Under the pieces are notes generated by a model. It was not told the origin of the DNA, ran no database searches, and saw nothing but the letters and a program-made list of their open reading frames with translations. A stretch of 23,093 nucleotides of DNA from CANJXF01 sp043775015 (lineage in GTDB: Bacteria > Verrucomicrobiota > Verrucomicrobiia > Limisphaerales > CANJXF01): NCBI GenBank assembly GCA_043775015.1, contig JAYVSV010000012.1, positions 1-23,093 on the forward strand. Direction: 5' to 3'. Position 1 is the first letter of the stretch, and each line of letters opens with the position of its first letter. The position numbers and the translations under genes are program-made. Below, one piece after another: positions 15,644-23,093 of the stretch.

Positions 15644-15672
15644 ATTTTAGTTTGCCACCGTCTGCGCCTCAA
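15644..15672 (-). promoter_or_regulatory. Candidate sigma-70 promoter of the PRC-barrel gene
   Basis: On the minus strand TTGAGG (15667-15672, four of six consensus bases) is followed after exactly 17 nt by TAAAAT (15644-15649, five of six). The implied start site is about 90 nt before the ATG at 15545. No other promoter in the window matched this well, but the spacing rule is borrowed from other bacteria. Confidence 0.45.
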
Positions 15673-15854
15673 TGGGGCAAAGACCTGTTTCCGGCGGGCG
15701 GATCAACCCCATCCCTTGTAAAAGCGGCTTGCGCTGCGCCCGTAGCCCTTTCCGGGTTGCCGTGACCACCGGATCCGCTGTCGTGCGAACACTGACATTG
15801 CATTCAAACAGAAGCTGACTACGTAAACGTGCGCCGAGGCCGATTCTATGGGTA

Positions 15855-16466
15855 ATGAAATGGCATCGTTATTGGCTGGCGCTTCTCGGCCTGATCCTGG
15901 CCGGGTTTTGGAGCACGTCAGACGCAACCGAACTGACGGCTTTGGCCACGCAAAAAGAGCTGACGCCCGAGAGTCTGCTCCGCTCGGTGGCCGGTTTTGC
16001 GTTTGAATTGGGAGCGCAACCGCAGGACCCCGACGCCTTTCTAAAACGCCGACGCGGCGACTGCGACGACTTCGCCCAACTCGCCAACCGGCTGCTCACC
16101 GAACGCGGTTATCAGACCAAGCTGGTGGTGGTGATGATGGAGAAAGAAACCCACGTCGTTTGTTACGTCAGCGAAGTTCACGGCTACCTGGACTTCAATC
16201 GTCGTGCGGAGCCGCATCCGATTGTAGCCTCGGACAATTCGCTGGAGGATATCGCACAAAAAGTCGCCGTCTCTTTCCACAGCAAATGGCGCATGGCGTC
16301 GGAGTTCCAATACGAGAACAAGCAGCCGCTGTACCTGTCCAGCGTCTTTCCGCCGAGCCATCCGCTTGAAAAAACGCTGGCCTCTGTCCGGTCTGCGAGA
16401 ATTGAGTTTTCGGGACCGAAGTTTGTGTCTGCATTCGGCGACAGGCTCTTTTCCACCCAAAGATGA
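15855..16466 (+). CDS. Secreted transglutaminase-like cysteine peptidase
   Basis: The 203-residue protein begins with a hydrophobic signal segment (YWLALLGLILAGFWSTSDA). Its transglutaminase-like core carries a complete catalytic triad in the expected order: C70 in RRGDCDDFAQL, H100 in KETHVVCYV and D113 in GYLDFN. Such proteins act outside the cytoplasm as cysteine peptidases, amidases or cross-linking enzymes; the substrate cannot be deduced. It stands alone, divergent from the PRC-barrel gene and convergent with the SLC13 transporter gene that ends at 16530, 63 bp away. The ATG at 15855 gives a signal peptide at the start and is preceded by GGGTA, a weak ribosome-binding sequence. Confidence 0.85.
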   Translation: MKWHRYWLALLGLILAGFWSTSDATELTALATQKELTPESLLRSVAGFAFELGAQPQDPDAFLKRRRGDCDDFAQLANRLLTERGYQTKLVVVMMEKETHVVCYVSEVHGYLDFNRRAEPHPIVASDNSLEDIAQKVAVSFHSKWRMASEFQYENKQPLYLSSVFPPSHPLEKTLASVRSARIEFSGPKFVSAFGDRLFSTQR

Positions 16467-16529
16467 TTCGTCCTACACCGGGAACGGTTGCGCCGACGTG
16501 ACCGCCCACGCAATACTCTGCCTTGCACT

Positions 16530-18329
16530 TCAGCGGAATGGCCACACCAGAGGCGTAATGAGCGTTGCCAGAAGCCAGGTGAGAAAGGCCATCGCTCCGC
16601 CGATTTGCAGGTAGTGCTTGAATTGATAGCGACCGGGACCCATCACCAGGATCGTGCTCTCATGCGCCACCGGAGTGCAAAAGGCCGCAGAAACGCAAAT
16701 GGCCAAACCAACCATGAAGGGCTTCGGCGACACGCCCGCCTCGATCGAGACCTGATAGGCGATGGGCGCAAGAATGATTGCCACGGCTGCGTTTTCGATG
16801 AGCTGCGTCAACCCGATGGCCAGCAGCAGGATCGCGCCCAGCGTTACCATCGGCCCGTAGCCTGAGAACGTGTGACCAATCGCGTGCGCCACCCCGGCCG
16901 CCGCGCCGGTTTTCTCCAAAGCCAGGCCAAACGGAATCATGCCCGCAATCGTCACCACGCTGGGCCAGTCCACGGTGTGATAAAGCTCTTGCAACCGCAC
17001 ACAACGCAACAGAATGGCGAGCACGGCGGCCAACGGAATGGAGATGGCTGGACTCAATACTCCGCTCACGGCGGTGCCAATGATACTCAGCAGCAGGCCG
17101 AGGGTGATGAATGCTTTGGCTTTGCCCAACGCCGGAAACAATTGCTGGTCGAGCAGCATCAAGTTTGGATTTCGCTTGAGCCGGGTCACACCCTCGACGT
17201 GGCCCAGGAGCAGCAACGAATCACCAAAGCGCAACCGGGTGGCCATCGGTCTTTCCCGAATCGTCTTGCCCTGGCGCGAGATGCCCATCACGGCAAAATC
17301 GAATTCACGCGCGAAATGCACTTCCTCCAGCGTCTGACCCGCATATTCCGAATCGGGCGCGAGCAACGCTTCGACCATGACCAGGTCCACGCTCTGCAAA
17401 GTTTCGGGCGTCAAGGCCGATTCTTGTTGAAGCTCGAAGTCCGGGGATTTTAACAACTCGCTAATCGTGGAGACCGGGCCGCGCATGACCAGCACATCAC
17501 CCGGTGCGAGCCGCAATCGTCCATGCGGAGGCATTCGGTCTTCCCCTCGAATCACCTCCAATACCGACAAATCAGAACGCTTCCGCCAACTCAGTTCGTC
17601 GAGCATTTTACCGACCGTTTGGGATTCCGGGGTAACCCTGGCTTCCGTCACGTACTCCGTGGCCCGGCCTTCTTCGACGACTTTGTTCTCGCCAGCCTTC
17701 GGAAGAAATCTTCGGCCCACAGCCAAAAAGTAAATCGCACACGCTACAAAAACGACCGCCGCGACCGGCGTGAGATCGAAGAATCCCAAGGCCGCGCCCG
17801 AACGCTGGAGCAAATAGTCGCTGATGACAATGTTGCTACGCGTGCCGATGAGCGTCCATTGTCCGCCCAGCAAAGAGCCATAGGCCAGCGCCATCAAATA
17901 CCGCGAGGGGGAGAGGTTTTTCTCTTTGCAGACCGACAGGACGATGGGGAGAAAAACCAGCACCACGGTCGTGTCGTTGACGAACATGGAAGTGGCGGTC
18001 GCCAGCATCAGGACGGCAAATTGGAGCAGCAGTTCGTGGCCGACACAGGCTTTGAAAAGTCTGCCGCCGACAAAAACGGCCACACCCGTGCGCGCGATCG
18101 CGGCGCCGAAAATCATCATGGCCGCAACCATGATCACTGCGGCACTGCCGAAGCCGGAGAACCCTTCCTTGTAAGTGAGAATCCCGTGCCACGTTCCATC
18201 CAAATGAGGCCAGGGAAGGATCAGGGCCAGCACGACCAGCAGAGCGGTGAGATCAGTCCGTAACGCCATCGTCCAAAACAGATAGAGCGCCCCGGCCAGA
18301 ATCAATGTTAGCGCGATGTATTCGTCCAT
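16530..18329 (-). CDS. SLC13/DASS-type anion transporter with two RCK_C (TrkA-C) domains
   Basis: The protein is 599 residues from ATG 18329, which has a GAGAG ribosome-binding sequence; an upstream open stretch to 18443 has no transmembrane character. Two hydrophobic blocks form the transporter: residues 1-205 with FVNDTTVVLVFLPI and GTRSNIVISDYL, and about 395-599 with LIENAAVAIILAPIA and CTPVAHES. Between them lie two RCK_C domains (about 215-290 and 308-385), each with the LR-hxxGD signature (LRLAPGDVLVMRG; LRFGDSLLLLGH). This layout is typical of bacterial sodium:sulfate or dicarboxylate symporters of the SLC13 group; the actual anion is unknown. It lies 117 bp downstream of the receiver-protein cluster on the same strand, so it may be cotranscribed or have its own promoter. 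Confidence 0.93.
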   Translation of the reverse strand: MDEYIALTLILAGALYLFWTMALRTDLTALLVVLALILPWPHLDGTWHGILTYKEGFSGFGSAAVIMVAAMMIFGAAIARTGVAVFVGGRLFKACVGHELLLQFAVLMLATATSMFVNDTTVVLVFLPIVLSVCKEKNLSPSRYLMALAYGSLLGGQWTLIGTRSNIVISDYLLQRSGAALGFFDLTPVAAVVFVACAIYFLAVGRRFLPKAGENKVVEEGRATEYVTEARVTPESQTVGKMLDELSWRKRSDLSVLEVIRGEDRMPPHGRLRLAPGDVLVMRGPVSTISELLKSPDFELQQESALTPETLQSVDLVMVEALLAPDSEYAGQTLEEVHFAREFDFAVMGISRQGKTIRERPMATRLRFGDSLLLLGHVEGVTRLKRNPNLMLLDQQLFPALGKAKAFITLGLLLSIIGTAVSGVLSPAISIPLAAVLAILLRCVRLQELYHTVDWPSVVTIAGMIPFGLALEKTGAAAGVAHAIGHTFSGYGPMVTLGAILLLAIGLTQLIENAAVAIILAPIAYQVSIEAGVSPKPFMVGLAICVSAAFCTPVAHESTILVMGPGRYQFKHYLQIGGAMAFLTWLLATLITPLVWPFR

Positions 18330-18446
18330 GATTGCTCTCAAGTTTCCGGGGAGTCCGTGCGACGCAAATCCGCCGTGGCGCGATGCACTCTTCTCCGTCT
18401 GTCGTTCTATTTTCCCCGCTCGCCGGCCGCAAACGGAAGCCAATGA

Positions 18447-18995
18447 TCAACTCACTGTTGAAATTACGTTAGCGTCCGCAACCTTGTCACCGGGTTGCGG
18501 AAATCTCTCACCGAGTTTGCCGGCGCTGTCTGTGTGCAACTGCTTCCCGGTGATGTCCACCTCGGGAACCTCGCACGTCATCCAGTAGGCATTGATCACT
18601 GCCAGTTGTTCGCGCAGTCCCTCCGCAGTTTGTGGTTTTACGTGATAGGAGCTTGCGCCCAACATATAGGATTTCTTGATGTCATCAAGGTCCGAGGAAG
18701 CGGATAAAACTATCGTGGGAATCACGGACCACTCCGGGTTGCCCTTCAAAAATTCCAGCACCGCGAAGCCATCGGCCCGGGGCATTTTCAAGTCCGTGAT
18801 GACGAAGGTGGGATACGCAAACTTTTCGCGGTCAGAATATTTCTCCTCGCCCATCATGTAGGCAATCGCTTCCGCTCCGTCATTGACGGATTGGATCGGG
18901 TCGGTCACACCGATTGTTCTGAACGCACGTTCAATCAAGAACCGGTCGTTCGGATCGTCGTCAACGACCAGGATGGTTGCATGATACTTTTTCAT
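18447..18995 (-). CDS. Single-domain response regulator (Rcp1-like), second tandem copy
   Basis: The 182-residue receiver has the acidic cluster DDD at 12-14, phospho-acceptor D68 in FVITDLKMPR, a Ser/Thr switch in VLSASSD and the conserved Lys in YHVKPQ. The inserted loop with SDREKFAYP is typical of Rcp1-type regulators that pair with phytochrome-like or PAS kinases. After residue 140 there is a polar tail with no DNA-binding domain, so output is by protein contact or phosphotransfer. It is closely related to the neighbouring gene at 19012-19557 (shared GVT-PIQ, DG--AI-Y and DREKF positions), implying tandem duplication. It begins 16 bp after that gene's stop. Confidence 0.93.
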   Translation of the reverse strand: MKKYHATILVVDDDPNDRFLIERAFRTIGVTDPIQSVNDGAEAIAYMMGEEKYSDREKFAYPTFVITDLKMPRADGFAVLEFLKGNPEWSVIPTIVLSASSDLDDIKKSYMLGASSYHVKPQTAEGLREQLAVINAYWMTCEVPEVDITGKQLHTDSAGKLGERFPQPGDKVADANVISTVS

Positions 18996-19011
18996 AAGCG
19001 GTTAGTGATGG

Positions 19012-19557
19012 TTAGCTGATGAAAACTGACGACAGATGCCTCTCCGCGAGTTCTGTCCAGGCCGCTGCGCCAGGCGCAAAGCGCGGCGAGCGCGAGTCAT
19101 CCGGAGCCACCACCTCTTCCGCTGGAATCTCCGGGGGCGGCGTGTTTTGTGTCAGCCAGAAATCCTTGATGGCCCTGGCCATGTCCTCGAGTTTGCCCGC
19201 CTCAGACGGTTTGACCAGAAACCCGTTGGCTCCAAAATGGTAGGCGGCGGCGATATCGGCTTCCTGTCCGGAGGCGCTCATGAGGATTACGACCATGGCA
19301 ACTCCGGGTTGCTGCCGGATCCATTTGAGCACTTCGAGTCCCCTCACATAAGGCAGCTTCTGATCCATCAGCACGAGGCACGGCAAAGGAAATTTTTCGC
19401 GGTCGGTGAATCGGCCGACGCCGGCCAGATAATCAATGGCCTGCTGGCCATCGCTGGCGACTTGAATGGGGTTCGTCACGCCCACCTTTCGCATGGCGTG
19501 TTGAAAGAGGAAGACATCGTTCGGATCGTCTTCAACTTGGAGGATGGTGTTGTTCAT
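19012..19557 (-). CDS. Single-domain response regulator (Rcp1-like), first tandem copy
   Basis: The 181-residue receiver has the acidic pair near E9/D10/D11, phospho-acceptor D65 in LVLMDQKLPY, a switch Ser in LMSASGQE and the conserved Lys in FLVKPSE. The Rcp1-type loop TDREKFPLP is present. A Pro/Glu-rich tail of about 45 residues follows; no effector domain is present. The ATG comes 2 bp after the stop of the PAS kinase, and AAAGGA, overlapping the kinase stop, serves as ribosome-binding site. The pair is therefore translationally coupled, and this protein is the likeliest direct phospho-acceptor of that kinase. Confidence 0.94.
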   Translation of the reverse strand: MNNTILQVEDDPNDVFLFQHAMRKVGVTNPIQVASDGQQAIDYLAGVGRFTDREKFPLPCLVLMDQKLPYVRGLEVLKWIRQQPGVAMVVILMSASGQEADIAAAYHFGANGFLVKPSEAGKLEDMARAIKDFWLTQNTPPPEIPAEEVVAPDDSRSPRFAPGAAAWTELAERHLSSVFIS

Positions 19558-19559
19558 TT

Positions 19560-21191
19560 TTATCCTTTCTCTAACTCAATCCAAAAGCGGCTGCCATCAC
19601 CCAACTCCGACTCGAAACCCATCGGCGCGCCCATTCGCTCGGCCGCTTTGCGAACGATGGTCAGGCCAATGCCCGTGCCCTCGTATTCCGTGACGGGATG
19701 AATCCGCTCAAACATCCTGAAAATGCGCTCATGATCTTCGGGGGCAATGCCCACGCCATTGTCCTTGAACCACACGCGAAACAAATCAGGCTCGCGCGCT
19801 TCGGCCCAAATCTCCACACGAGGAGTGGTGCCCACCGCAACAAATTTTGCCCCGTTGCTCAACAGATTTGAAATGCATTGGGTTAACAACGCCTCGTTCC
19901 CCATGACGGTCGGCAGCCGGCCGTTGATTCGGATCTGCGGTTTGATCGGTTGCCCATTCGGGTAGGTTTCAACGATATCGCGCACGAGGCGGTCCAGATC
20001 CACCCGCTCCATCGGCACCTGCGTGTGGATCACTGTGGTGTAGCTCAAGACATCCCGAATGAGGCGGTCGAGACGGACGGACGAGCGCATGATCTGTTGA
20101 AGATATTTGACTCCTTGCTCATCGAGCTTGCTGCTGTATTCGTCCACCAGAAACTGAGCGTAGCTTTGCATGGCCCGGAGCGGCGCGCGCATGTCATGCG
20201 AGAGGCTGTAAGAAAACCCTTCCATTACCCCTACCGTTTCGCGAAGTTTCTCGGTGCGCTCCGCGACCACTTGCTCCAAGTGGATGGCCTGTCGGCTGAT
20301 TTCCTCCTTGGCAGCCACCAGCGCGCGCTCGGCCCGTTTGCGCTCGGTGATATCGCGCGCAATCTTTGAAGCGCCAATAACCCGGCCCCGGCCGTCTCTG
20401 ATCGGCGAAATGGTCGCCGAGATATCCACTAGTTTTCCATCCTTCCGGACGCGCACAGTTTCTAAGTGGTTAACCTGCTCGCCCCGACGGAGCCGCGCCA
20501 GAATTTCATCTTCCTCGTGCACCCGCTCTGGCGTCATGAGTATCCGCATCGACTTGCCGATGACTTCCTGCGCCGTGTAACCAAAAAGCTTTTCAGCCCC
20601 CGGGTTCCAACTCGAGATAACCCCCTCGATGGTCTTGCTAATGATCGCGTCCTCGGACGATTCGACGATGGCTGTGAACCATTCGCGCACTTCCTCCATC
20701 CGCTTGCGCTGGGTGATGTCGCGGATATTGCATTGGATGACCTCTCGTCCGTCTTCTTTGTAGAGGTTGCTGACAAATTCCACTTCGTGGCGTTTGCCCG
20801 TCTTGCTTTGCAACGGCAAATCATCGTAGCGGACGTAATGGTCAGCTTGTAATTGGCGAAAGGCGGCCTGACTGGCGACTTCATCTTTGAGCAGGCCGAT
20901 TTGCCAGAGTTCCTTGCCCAGCAATTCCTCGTGCGGGTAACCCAATAATTCGGTCATGAACGGATTCGCATCCGTAATCTTCCGTGTGCCGGGATCGAGA
21001 ATGAGGATCCCGTCGCGCGACGCTTCAAAGAGTCGCCGGTAACGAATCTCCGAAACCCGCATCCGCTCCATCGAGGGGTCAAGCGCGGGGACAACCGGCG
21101 GTGCTGCTTGAGGACGGGCCGCAGCGCGCCCGCCTTTGGCATTCGCGGTCGCGGGTGGCGCGGGAATTAATGTCATTGCTGCTTTTCGCAT
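19560..21191 (-). CDS. Cytoplasmic PAS-PAS sensor histidine kinase
   Basis: The protein is 543 residues. Residues 1-40 are Ala/Pro-rich. Two PAS domains follow, about 48-165 (YRRLFEASRDGILILD; the PAC end is IRDITQRKR) and 168-288 (IVESSEDAIISKT; ARDITERKR). A coiled-coil region leads to HisKA with H332 in SYSLSHDMRAPLRAM and a HATPase with NLLSNGAKF, DNGVGIAPED, RIFRMFERIHP and GTGIGLTIV. No membrane segments are seen, so the input is probably an intracellular ligand, redox state or protein partner. Start 21191 is supported by GGAG with a 5-nt spacer; an alternative ATG at 21176 overlaps the upstream stop (ATGA) and drops five residues. Gene order receiver-kinase-receiver-receiver suggests a local phosphorelay. 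Confidence 0.95.
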   Translation of the reverse strand: MRKAAMTLIPAPPATANAKGGRAAARPQAAPPVVPALDPSMERMRVSEIRYRRLFEASRDGILILDPGTRKITDANPFMTELLGYPHEELLGKELWQIGLLKDEVASQAAFRQLQADHYVRYDDLPLQSKTGKRHEVEFVSNLYKEDGREVIQCNIRDITQRKRMEEVREWFTAIVESSEDAIISKTIEGVISSWNPGAEKLFGYTAQEVIGKSMRILMTPERVHEEDEILARLRRGEQVNHLETVRVRKDGKLVDISATISPIRDGRGRVIGASKIARDITERKRAERALVAAKEEISRQAIHLEQVVAERTEKLRETVGVMEGFSYSLSHDMRAPLRAMQSYAQFLVDEYSSKLDEQGVKYLQQIMRSSVRLDRLIRDVLSYTTVIHTQVPMERVDLDRLVRDIVETYPNGQPIKPQIRINGRLPTVMGNEALLTQCISNLLSNGAKFVAVGTTPRVEIWAEAREPDLFRVWFKDNGVGIAPEDHERIFRMFERIHPVTEYEGTGIGLTIVRKAAERMGAPMGFESELGDGSRFWIELEKG

Positions 21192-21874
21192 AATTGCTCC
21201 GGCTCATGCCGCTTCCTCGCAGAGCGAGGTCTTGTTTTGTATGACAATACGATAGGCCGAGAAATCGCTTGAGTGTATGGGCCGTTCACCCCTGTTCGCT
21301 CGCGGCGAACCAGCCGCGGCGAGACGGTCTCGACGTTGGCTTCGGCATCGCTCCACTTGGACTGGTTGGCGTCCGTCGCCCATTCGTAATGCTTGCTGCA
21401 GTTGCCAGTGTGCAGGATCTTTTTCACCGTTTGCCGCAACCAGTCCGTTGAAAAGGGCTTTGACAGTATTGCCGCCAACTGGAGCGACTCAGCCAGGTGG
21501 AGGTACTCGTCATTCATGGGGGCTGCTCCCGTTGCCAGGATGACCGGCAAAATCATATGCGCGGAACGCAGTTTTTTGATCAGTTCAATGCCTGATAACT
21601 TCGGCATGTGGTTGTCCGTGATGAGGAGGTGGTAGCTGTCTGGGTCATGGCGCGCAGCCTGGAGGACTTTCCAGGCCGCTTTACCATCTTCGGCGGTGTT
21701 CACCTGGTAACCGGATTTAATCAACGCGTCGGAACAGAGTCCTCGAATGCCTGTGTCGTCCTCTACCACAAGGATGCGCCGGGAGGAATGGGGCTGACTT
21801 TTCGCCAGCGTGAGCGTAGTTACAGCTTCCGCGTGTGATCCGTTGCTCGCTTCGGCTACATTGTCCTTGGTCAT
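21173..21874 (-). CDS. CheY-like response regulator with an unexplained C-terminal tail
   Basis: The protein is 233 residues. Residues 33-150 are a receiver with acidic pair D39/D40, phospho-acceptor D87 in LLITDNHMP, a switch Thr in ILATGAAP and Lys in LSKPFSTDW. The first 32 residues are polar, and the last 75 or so are basic, Ser/Arg/Lys-rich and match no domain I recognise. That tail could be real, or the result of a 3' frameshift that extended the gene. No HTH is present. It overlaps the PAS-kinase start by 19 bp and is the first gene of the receiver-kinase-receiver-receiver cluster. It probably feeds into, or receives from, that kinase. Confidence 0.88.
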   Translation of the reverse strand: MTKDNVAEASNGSHAEAVTTLTLAKSQPHSSRRILVVEDDTGIRGLCSDALIKSGYQVNTAEDGKAAWKVLQAARHDPDSYHLLITDNHMPKLSGIELIKKLRSAHMILPVILATGAAPMNDEYLHLAESLQLAAILSKPFSTDWLRQTVKKILHTGNCSKHYEWATDANQSKWSDAEANVETVSPRLVRRERTGVNGPYTQAISRPIVLSYKTRPRSARKRHEPEQLCEKQQ

Positions 21875-21984
21875 AAAATGATTCTTTTGTTTATCGGCCT
21901 GCTGCCGGCTTCAGTTTTTGAACTGGCTCGATCCTGCTTTGTTTTCGCTTGCAACCTGTCCCTGTCCGTTTGCCATACAATTCA

Positions 21985-21997
21985 CGGGCAAAGCCCG
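21985..21997. terminator. Small GC hairpin after the NarL-type regulator
   Basis: CGGGC (21985-21989) and GCCCG (21993-21997) pair around a 3-nt loop, 22 nt past the stop of the minus-strand regulator gene that ends at 22019. No T-run follows on the minus strand, so termination would be weak or Rho-dependent. The rest of the 144-bp gap up to the next minus-strand gene at 21874 shows nothing else recognisable. Confidence 0.2.
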
Positions 21998-22018
21998 GCT
22001 CTTCGCCTCCTCCCGCTT

Positions 22019-22795
22019 TCAAACGGACGACTGAACGGCTTTTCGCGGACGTATCGGGACTTTGCCACCGCCTGGGCCGACTGAACCGGGAGTTGTCTCA
22101 TGACGATTGGCTGGAGCCGGAAAGGTCAGTGGACCAACGGCGCTTTCGATAATCCCTTTTGAAATCGCATAGCGCGTGAGGCCAGCCACGTCGTGTATGT
22201 TCAACTTGTTCATCGCCAGTTGGCGATGTTTCTCCACGGTCTTGATGCTGATGCCGAGTTCTGGTGCGATTTGCTTGTTTGCCTTCCCTTCGGCGATAAG
22301 TTGCACTACCTCCGATTCACGCGACGTGAGAGGAGTTGGTCCCTTTCCTGTGGGGACGCCGCGAAGGAATGCCTGCCGGTAGTTTTGCAGGATACGCTTC
22401 ATGATCGTCGGACTGAAGAACGCGTTTCCGTTCTTTACCTCGCGGACTCCTTTGATCAAGTCCGTCGAGGCGGTTTGCTTGAGCAAATAGCCCGCCGCCC
22501 CGGCTTGGGTCAATTGATGCACATAGTCATCGTCACTGTAAGACGACAGGATGAGAATGCGTGTGGCTGGAGCGTCCTTGATGATCAGTCGCGTGGCTTC
22601 GAGCCCATTGAGCAGCGGCATGGCGATGTCCATGACGACGACATCGGGACAAAGCTTGCTGACGAGAGCCACGGCCAGGCGCCCGTTCTCCGCCTCGCCG
22701 ACGACCTGGATGTCTGCTTCGAGTTTGAGCAACGCCCGCAAACCTTCGCGGACAATGGTGTGGTCTTCGGCAAGGAGGACGGTGATGGGTTTCAT
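22019..22795 (-). CDS. NarL/FixJ-family response regulator
   Basis: The 258-residue protein has a receiver domain (1-120) with E10/D11, phospho-acceptor D56 in VVVMDIAMP, a switch Ser in ILSSYSDDD and Lys in YLLKQT. A LuxR-type HTH begins near residue 156 (LTSRESEVV, KQIAPELGISIKTVEKHR). The last 40 residues are a Pro/Gly/Arg-rich tail not usual for the family. It is related to the regulator at 630-1259 in layout only and is not a near-identical copy. It lies 144 bp upstream of the receiver-kinase cluster on the same strand, so it may belong to the same transcription unit. No cognate kinase is adjacent, though the PAS kinase is the nearest candidate. No Shine-Dalgarno site is obvious before ATG 22795. 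Confidence 0.93.
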   Translation of the reverse strand: MKPITVLLAEDHTIVREGLRALLKLEADIQVVGEAENGRLAVALVSKLCPDVVVMDIAMPLLNGLEATRLIIKDAPATRILILSSYSDDDYVHQLTQAGAAGYLLKQTASTDLIKGVREVKNGNAFFSPTIMKRILQNYRQAFLRGVPTGKGPTPLTSRESEVVQLIAEGKANKQIAPELGISIKTVEKHRQLAMNKLNIHDVAGLTRYAISKGIIESAVGPLTFPAPANRHETTPGSVGPGGGKVPIRPRKAVQSSV

Positions 22796-23030
22796 GAAGG
22801 AAGGATTTTGAAATTTTAGCTTTTAGATTTCGGATGCTGCCCATGGCATCATCACGGCTCACCCGCAGGCGCGGCCGCTGCAAATGAATTGTCCCAGGCA
22901 TAGAAGGTTGCCTGTGTCTCTAAGGGTCGGGTTTCACCCCATCGACGAAGGGAGCCGACCCGGCAACACTGTCAATAGAGCTTTTCGCACGGTCAGCATC
23001 CACAAACCATCGCACCCAACCCGTCCCCCC
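22796..23030. other. Intergenic region without recognised features
   Basis: Between the NarL-type regulator start and the end of the window I see no convincing gene or promoter. One short inverted repeat, CAGGCA (22895-22900) with TGCCTG (22909-22914) around an 8-nt loop, is present and may be chance. Confidence 0.4.
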
Positions 23031-23093
23031 ATGACACTCAAACCCGCAGCCTCATCTGAAAGCGTGAACTCACGTTTTGCCAGTTTTCTGCAC
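23031..23093 (+). CDS. Possible start of a gene running off the window
   Basis: An ATG at 23031 opens a frame that stays open for 21 codons to the window edge, beginning MTLKPAASSE. It is preceded by a C-rich run and no ribosome-binding site. It would be divergent from the minus-strand regulator. The length is too short to judge coding potential or function. Confidence 0.2.
   Translation, partial: MTLKPAASSESVNSRFASFLH

Noticed and set aside
21878..22084. Plus-strand open frame of 68 codons beginning with a hydrophobic stretch
   Set aside because: It covers an intergenic gap and runs antisense into the NarL-type regulator; no ribosome-binding site and no recognisable domain.

Overview
The window looks like a chromosomal accessory region of a moderately GC-rich Gram-negative soil-type bacterium. 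A Verrucomicrobiota member of the Pedosphaera/Limisphaerales kind is my best guess. This rests on overall character only: many receiver/kinase genes, a secreted PRC-barrel protein with an Asn/Gln/Pro-rich tail, a secreted repeat-type beta protein, and REP-like GCGGCG/CGCCGC palindromes. No rRNA or marker gene confirms it. No tRNA, CRISPR array or intact insertion sequence was seen.

Layout. (1) 1-640: a REP-like inverted repeat and a decayed methyltransferase fragment. (2) 630-4803, minus strand: a tightly packed operon transcribed from 4803 downward, encoding a WecG/TagA-type glycosyltransferase fused to a STAS domain, a GT4 glycosyltransferase, a receiver-histidine kinase hybrid and a NarL-type regulator. 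It suggests surface glycan or exopolysaccharide synthesis tied to its own two-component system. (3) 4804-4984: a divergent intergenic region with nested inverted repeats. (4) 4985-13702, plus strand: three overlapping genes forming a self-contained natural-product cassette, namely a two-module synthetase, a SyrD/PvdE-type ABC exporter and an Sfp-type phosphopantetheinyl transferase. (5) 13841-16466: secreted-protein genes, one interrupted by an in-frame stop, plus a PRC-barrel protein and a transglutaminase-like protein. (6) 16530-18329: an SLC13-type transporter with two RCK_C domains. (7) 18447-22795, minus strand: a phosphorelay cluster of one double-PAS histidine kinase, three single-receiver proteins and a NarL-type regulator.

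The most interesting item is the synthetase. Its order is A-PCP-C-FkbH-PCP-TE: the second module has a FkbH-like glyceryl-loading HAD unit where an adenylation domain would normally sit, placed after an intact condensation domain. The first module's specificity residues read DLFNNALTYK, which I associate with Ala (or Gly) activation. The thioesterase has Cys instead of Ser as nucleophile. The simplest inference is a small aminoacyl-glycerate (depsipeptide-like) product, activated by its own PPTase and exported by its own ABC protein. Whether the divergent glycosyltransferase operon is functionally linked is unknown.
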